Shown in pieces: positions 4,211 to 5,977 of a stretch of 5,977 bases of DNA (position 1 is its first letter; each line of letters begins with the position of its first letter). The stretch is from JAZPYZ01 sp045544455. GTDB taxonomy: Bacteria; Bacillota; Clostridia; Oscillospirales; Acutalibacteraceae. Below the pieces are notes generated by a model. That model was not told where the DNA came from. It saw only the letters and a program-made list of their open reading frames with translations, and made no database searches. The position numbers were made by a program, and so were the translations under genes. The stretch is taken from contig JAZPYZ010000017.1 in NCBI GenBank assembly GCA_045544455.1, positions 1-5,977 of the forward strand, written 5' to 3'.

Positions 4211-4619
4211 CAAAGAAACGAAACGAAAGATTGCATCTTGCAAGGCGTTACAGGGCAAGACCATTTTCGACGTGGTTGTTATGCCGCGATTCATCGAAAA
4301 TTTGGCCGCCTATTGGACCGCCCAAAAGACCGACCGCGACGCCATACGGAAATCATACCAAGCGATGCGCAAGGTTGGCGGGGCCAAGGGTTACAAATTG
4401 CCCGCGCATCCATTGGACGCGTTGGAAAGTTTGCCGACGGAAGAATTGGCGATTGAATATGCCAAGGTCGTGGCGGGCGGTTCGACCCGGAACCACGCCC
4501 AACGCAAATACATTCGCCAAATTGGCCAACAGGCGTACAATTTGACCGTGGCCCAAATGGTTGTTGAGGAATACCCGGAATTGGAATCCGTGTTGATTCC
4601 AAAAGCAAAAGCGAATTAA
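4203..4619 (+). CDS. Hypothetical phage protein, 138 residues
   Basis: ATG at 4203, overlapping the HNH stop by eight bases, to TAA at 4617-4619. The protein is mostly alpha-helical and basic. A first half has KETKRKIASCKALQG and RFIENLAAYWTAQKTDRDAIRKSYQAMRKV. After a linker rich in Pro and Leu (LPAHPLDALESLPTEEL) comes a second helical half, in which STRNHAQRKYIRQIGQQAYNLTVAQMVVEEYPEL is the most conserved-looking part. No catalytic motif or known domain is recognised, and there is no signal or membrane segment. The codon use is typical for the window: 9 of 11 Leu are TTG and 6 of 8 Gln are CAA. G+C rises again within it (35 of 60 in 4321-4380), so the AT-rich HNH block ends near its start. 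Location between DNA-processing genes suggests, but does not show, a role in DNA metabolism. Confidence 0.82.
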   Translation: MLDKETKRKIASCKALQGKTIFDVVVMPRFIENLAAYWTAQKTDRDAIRKSYQAMRKVGGAKGYKLPAHPLDALESLPTEELAIEYAKVVAGGSTRNHAQRKYIRQIGQQAYNLTVAQMVVEEYPELESVLIPKAKAN

Positions 4620-4621
4620 CG

Positions 4622-4804
4622 ATGGATTGGACGAAATTTAAGGCAATAGCCACATTATTGATTCTTTGTTCCGAAGAAATTTGCGATTATATTGAAGGGA
4701 ACGAAAACGTAATTAGTAATACTACTTATATTGACCGAATAGATGATGCGATGGCGGGGGCGCAAATGTTAATTGATAAATTGAAAGAGGATGGCGAAAA
4801 TTAG
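4622..4804 (+). CDS. Small AT-rich hypothetical protein, 60 residues
   Basis: ATG at 4622, two bases after the previous stop, to TAG at 4802-4804, overlapping the next gene by 14 bases. The product is acidic and helical: a hydrophobic first helix (FKAIATLLILCSEEICDYIEG) is followed by a polar turn and a second helix (YIDRIDDAMAGAQMLIDKLKEDG). The hydrophobic run is short and followed by acidic residues, so a membrane segment is doubtful. The gene is AT-rich compared with its neighbours (18 G+C of 60 in 4681-4740) and includes ATA and TTA codons that are rare elsewhere in the window, which hints at separate origin. The family is not recognised. It could be a small interaction protein such as a host modifier, but nothing shows it. 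Confidence 0.7.
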   Translation: MDWTKFKAIATLLILCSEEICDYIEGNENVISNTTYIDRIDDAMAGAQMLIDKLKEDGEN

Positions 4805-5204
4805 CGAATCCGGCATTATCGGGACGGATGGGAAATTACGGTTGCCGATGGACCGGTTAAACGCGTTTTTCGTCAAGCATAAAGGCGAGCGGGTGGTTGT
4901 CAAGTTCGAGGCCGCCGAACCCGGTTCAAGCGAATTGCAGTTGGCGTATTATTACAATTACATTGTTCCGACTATTTCCGCCGCATTATATGAACAGGGA
5001 ACCCGGATGCGTGAACGCGCCGTGGACAAATGGTTGGTTGAACAATACCCGGGCGAAAAGGATGAACGGATTTTGGGATTTGGGGATGATGTCAAGGAAG
5101 CCCGGCAAATGGACAAACGCCAAATGTTTGATTTCTTGGATTGGTTGAAACAGTTTGCCGCCGAAAACCTGTACGTTTACATTGAGGACCCGCGAACACT
5201 TTAA
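4791..5204 (+). CDS. NinB-like recombination protein, tentative
   Basis: ATG at 4791 inside the end of the previous gene, to TAA at 5202-5204; 137 residues. An N-terminal beta part (GKLRLPMDRLNAFFVKHKGERVVVKFE) is followed by SSELQLAYYYNYIVPTISAAL (46-66). That segment recalls the 'RSxxQNxYYxxVVxPxI' stretch in phage proteins related to lambda NinB/Orf, which help load recombinase on single-stranded DNA. The end, DKRQMFDFLDWLKQFAAENLYVYIEDP, fits the helix and 'PDP' close often seen in such proteins. The Gln is kept (Q50) but the Asn of the usual QN pair is not, so the match is by pattern and memory only. The DnaQ-like exonuclease and SMC-like ATPase nearby make a recombination role plausible. 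Otherwise it is a conserved hypothetical phage protein. Confidence 0.8.
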   Translation: MAKISESGIIGTDGKLRLPMDRLNAFFVKHKGERVVVKFEAAEPGSSELQLAYYYNYIVPTISAALYEQGTRMRERAVDKWLVEQYPGEKDERILGFGDDVKEARQMDKRQMFDFLDWLKQFAAENLYVYIEDPRTL

Positions 5205-5215
5205 CAATTACCGAT

Positions 5216-5386
5216 ATGCGAAAGATTAACGAAAACAATTACGTGAATTATACCATTGCCGGTTCCGGATGGTCGTTTACCGTCCACAACTTTGCCGACG
5301 CGAAACGCGAATGGGCCGGTATGAAATTCGGGACGTTGTACGGGAACAAACCCGACGGAACCCGGGCGATTCTTGATGCCAAGTAA
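5216..5386 (+). CDS. Small hypothetical protein, 56 residues
   Basis: ATG at 5216, eleven bases after the previous stop, to TAA at 5384-5386. The product has strands YVNYTIAGSGWSFTVHNF, a short helix DAKREWAGM and a glycine-rich end (KFGTLYGNKPDGTRAILDAK). Its size and strand-helix pattern are like other accessory mini-proteins of this region. No domain, signal peptide or metal site is recognised. Codon use is normal for the window (GCC for Ala, GGC/GGT/GGG mixed). It fills the space between the NinB-like and exonuclease genes on the same strand, with short gaps, and is probably co-transcribed with them. The 23 bases after it contain the second copy of the AGGCGATACGA motif. The function is unknown. 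Confidence 0.72.
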   Translation: MRKINENNYVNYTIAGSGWSFTVHNFADAKREWAGMKFGTLYGNKPDGTRAILDAK

Positions 5387-5394
5387 CACACAAA

Positions 5395-5405
5395 AGGCGA
5401 TACGA
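5395..5405 (+). promoter_or_regulatory. Shared 11-base leader motif, copy 2 (before the exonuclease gene)
   Basis: AGGCGATACGA is identical to 2099-2109 and preceded here by AAA (AAC at the first copy). CATT separates it from the exonuclease ATG, against TT at the ATPase. No other exact copy was noticed by eye. No promoter box is visible just upstream. Confidence 0.5.
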
Positions 5406-5409
5406 CATT

Positions 5410-5977
5410 ATGACGATTAACGACGTATTATTTTTCGATACCGAAACGACCGGTATTCCGGACCGCGCCGCCAAATGGGACGTTGACTTTATGGAATACC
5501 CGCACGTCGTGCAAATGGCGTGGATTCACGGTTGCAAGGTAGAAAACCACATTATCCGGCCGGATGGTTGGACCATTCCGGACGAAACCGTGGAAATCCA
5601 CGGCATAACGACCGAATACGCGATGGAACACGGCGAACCGTTCGCCGCCGTCGTGGATATGTTCGTACAGGATTGCCACGACGCCGGGTTGATTTGCGGC
5701 CACAACATCCATTTCGATACCGGCATTGTGAAAGCAAACATCTTGCGCGACCTTGGCCGGGAATATTACGACGCCAACGACGTCGAAACGGCGTTGTATA
5801 AGGGCAAGCGAATTGACACGATGCGTTCGACAATGAAATGGGTTGATGCCCGCACAAGTTGGGGAAAACTGAAATTCCCGAATCTTGGCGAACTGTACGC
5901 CCGTTGTTTCCCGGGCGAAACGTTCCACGCACACGACGCGTTGGACGACACAAAGGCGGTTGCCCGTTGTTTGCCCG
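5410..5977 (+). CDS. DnaQ-like 3'-5' exonuclease (DEDDh), 3' end cut by the window
   Basis: ATG at 5410; 189 codons are open to the window end, so the C-terminus is missing. All three exonuclease motifs of the DEDDh family are present. Exo I is LFFDTETTG with D10 and E12. Exo II is CGHNIHFDTGIVK with D103. Exo III is HAHDALDDTKA with H175 and D180 in the HxAxxD form. These residues bind two metal ions that remove nucleotides from 3' ends. The family includes the proofreading subunit of DNA polymerase III, RNase T and exonuclease I; phage members serve in replication, proofreading or end processing. No polymerase domain is seen, so it is a stand-alone nuclease so far as visible. The AGGCGATACGA motif just upstream is shared with the SMC-like ATPase. 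The spacing Exo I to Exo II (about 90 residues) and II to III (about 75) is normal. Confidence 0.92.
   Translation, partial: MTINDVLFFDTETTGIPDRAAKWDVDFMEYPHVVQMAWIHGCKVENHIIRPDGWTIPDETVEIHGITTEYAMEHGEPFAAVVDMFVQDCHDAGLICGHNIHFDTGIVKANILRDLGREYYDANDVETALYKGKRIDTMRSTMKWVDARTSWGKLKFPNLGELYARCFPGETFHAHDALDDTKAVARCLP

Noticed and set aside
5428..5953. Minus-strand frames (168 and 133 codons) opposite the exonuclease
   Set aside because: All three exonuclease motifs are on the + strand; the reverse frames are composition shadows.
1..5977. CRISPR array, insertion sequence, toxin-antitoxin or known anti-phage system
   Set aside because: No regularly spaced repeats, transposase, terminal inverted repeats, or toxin/defence domain was found.

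Overview
The window looks like a piece of a double-stranded DNA phage (or prophage) genome whose host is probably a member of the Bacteroidota. All fourteen supported genes lie on the + strand. They are short, tightly packed or overlapping, and mostly without known relatives. Recognisable products are phage-type: a MazG-like nucleotide pyrophosphohydrolase, an SMC/RecF-like coiled-coil ATPase, a free-standing HNH homing endonuclease and a DnaQ-like exonuclease, plus a tRNA cluster. The Bacteroidota assignment rests on a textbook promoter of that phylum (TTTG, 19 bases, TAnnTTTG) at 1539-1569 and on the general lack of Shine-Dalgarno sequences before starts. No capsid, tail or lysis gene is present, so this is an early/middle, DNA-metabolism type region.

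Region 1 (1-1529) is a run of small genes: the end of an unknown gene, a 55-residue protein, a cysteine-rich protein with a basic AT-hook-like tail, a 76-residue helical protein, a second cysteine-rich mini-protein sharing the spacing of the first, the MazG-like enzyme and a 67-residue protein. Junctions are either overlaps or a one-base gap of the form TAATATG/TGATATG, which suggests translational coupling.

Region 2 (1530-2111) begins with the promoter, followed by a leader with a 12-base palindrome, a 56-residue protein and a tRNA array: tRNA-Gln(TTG), a class II tRNA-Leu(CAA) with a badly paired acceptor stem, and a third tRNA-like element with good acceptor and T arms but no canonical anticodon arm. 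The Gln and Leu anticodons match the codons favoured by the genes here (CAA and TTG).

Region 3 (2112-4619) holds the coiled-coil ATPase, a probable structured RNA (3540-3607) starting right at a second promoter-like box, the HNH homing endonuclease and a conserved-looking 138-residue protein. The last part of the ATPase gene and the HNH gene are clearly poorer in G+C than the rest of the ATPase, as if the 3' end of the ATPase arrived together with the endonuclease.

Region 4 (4620-5977) has a small AT-rich gene, a protein faintly like NinB-type recombination proteins, a 56-residue protein and the DnaQ-like exonuclease, cut by the window end. An identical 11-base sequence stands just before the starts of the ATPase and the exonuclease genes, hinting that the two are controlled together. 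A DNA repair/recombination role for the ATPase, NinB-like protein and exonuclease together is inference from family and neighbourhood.
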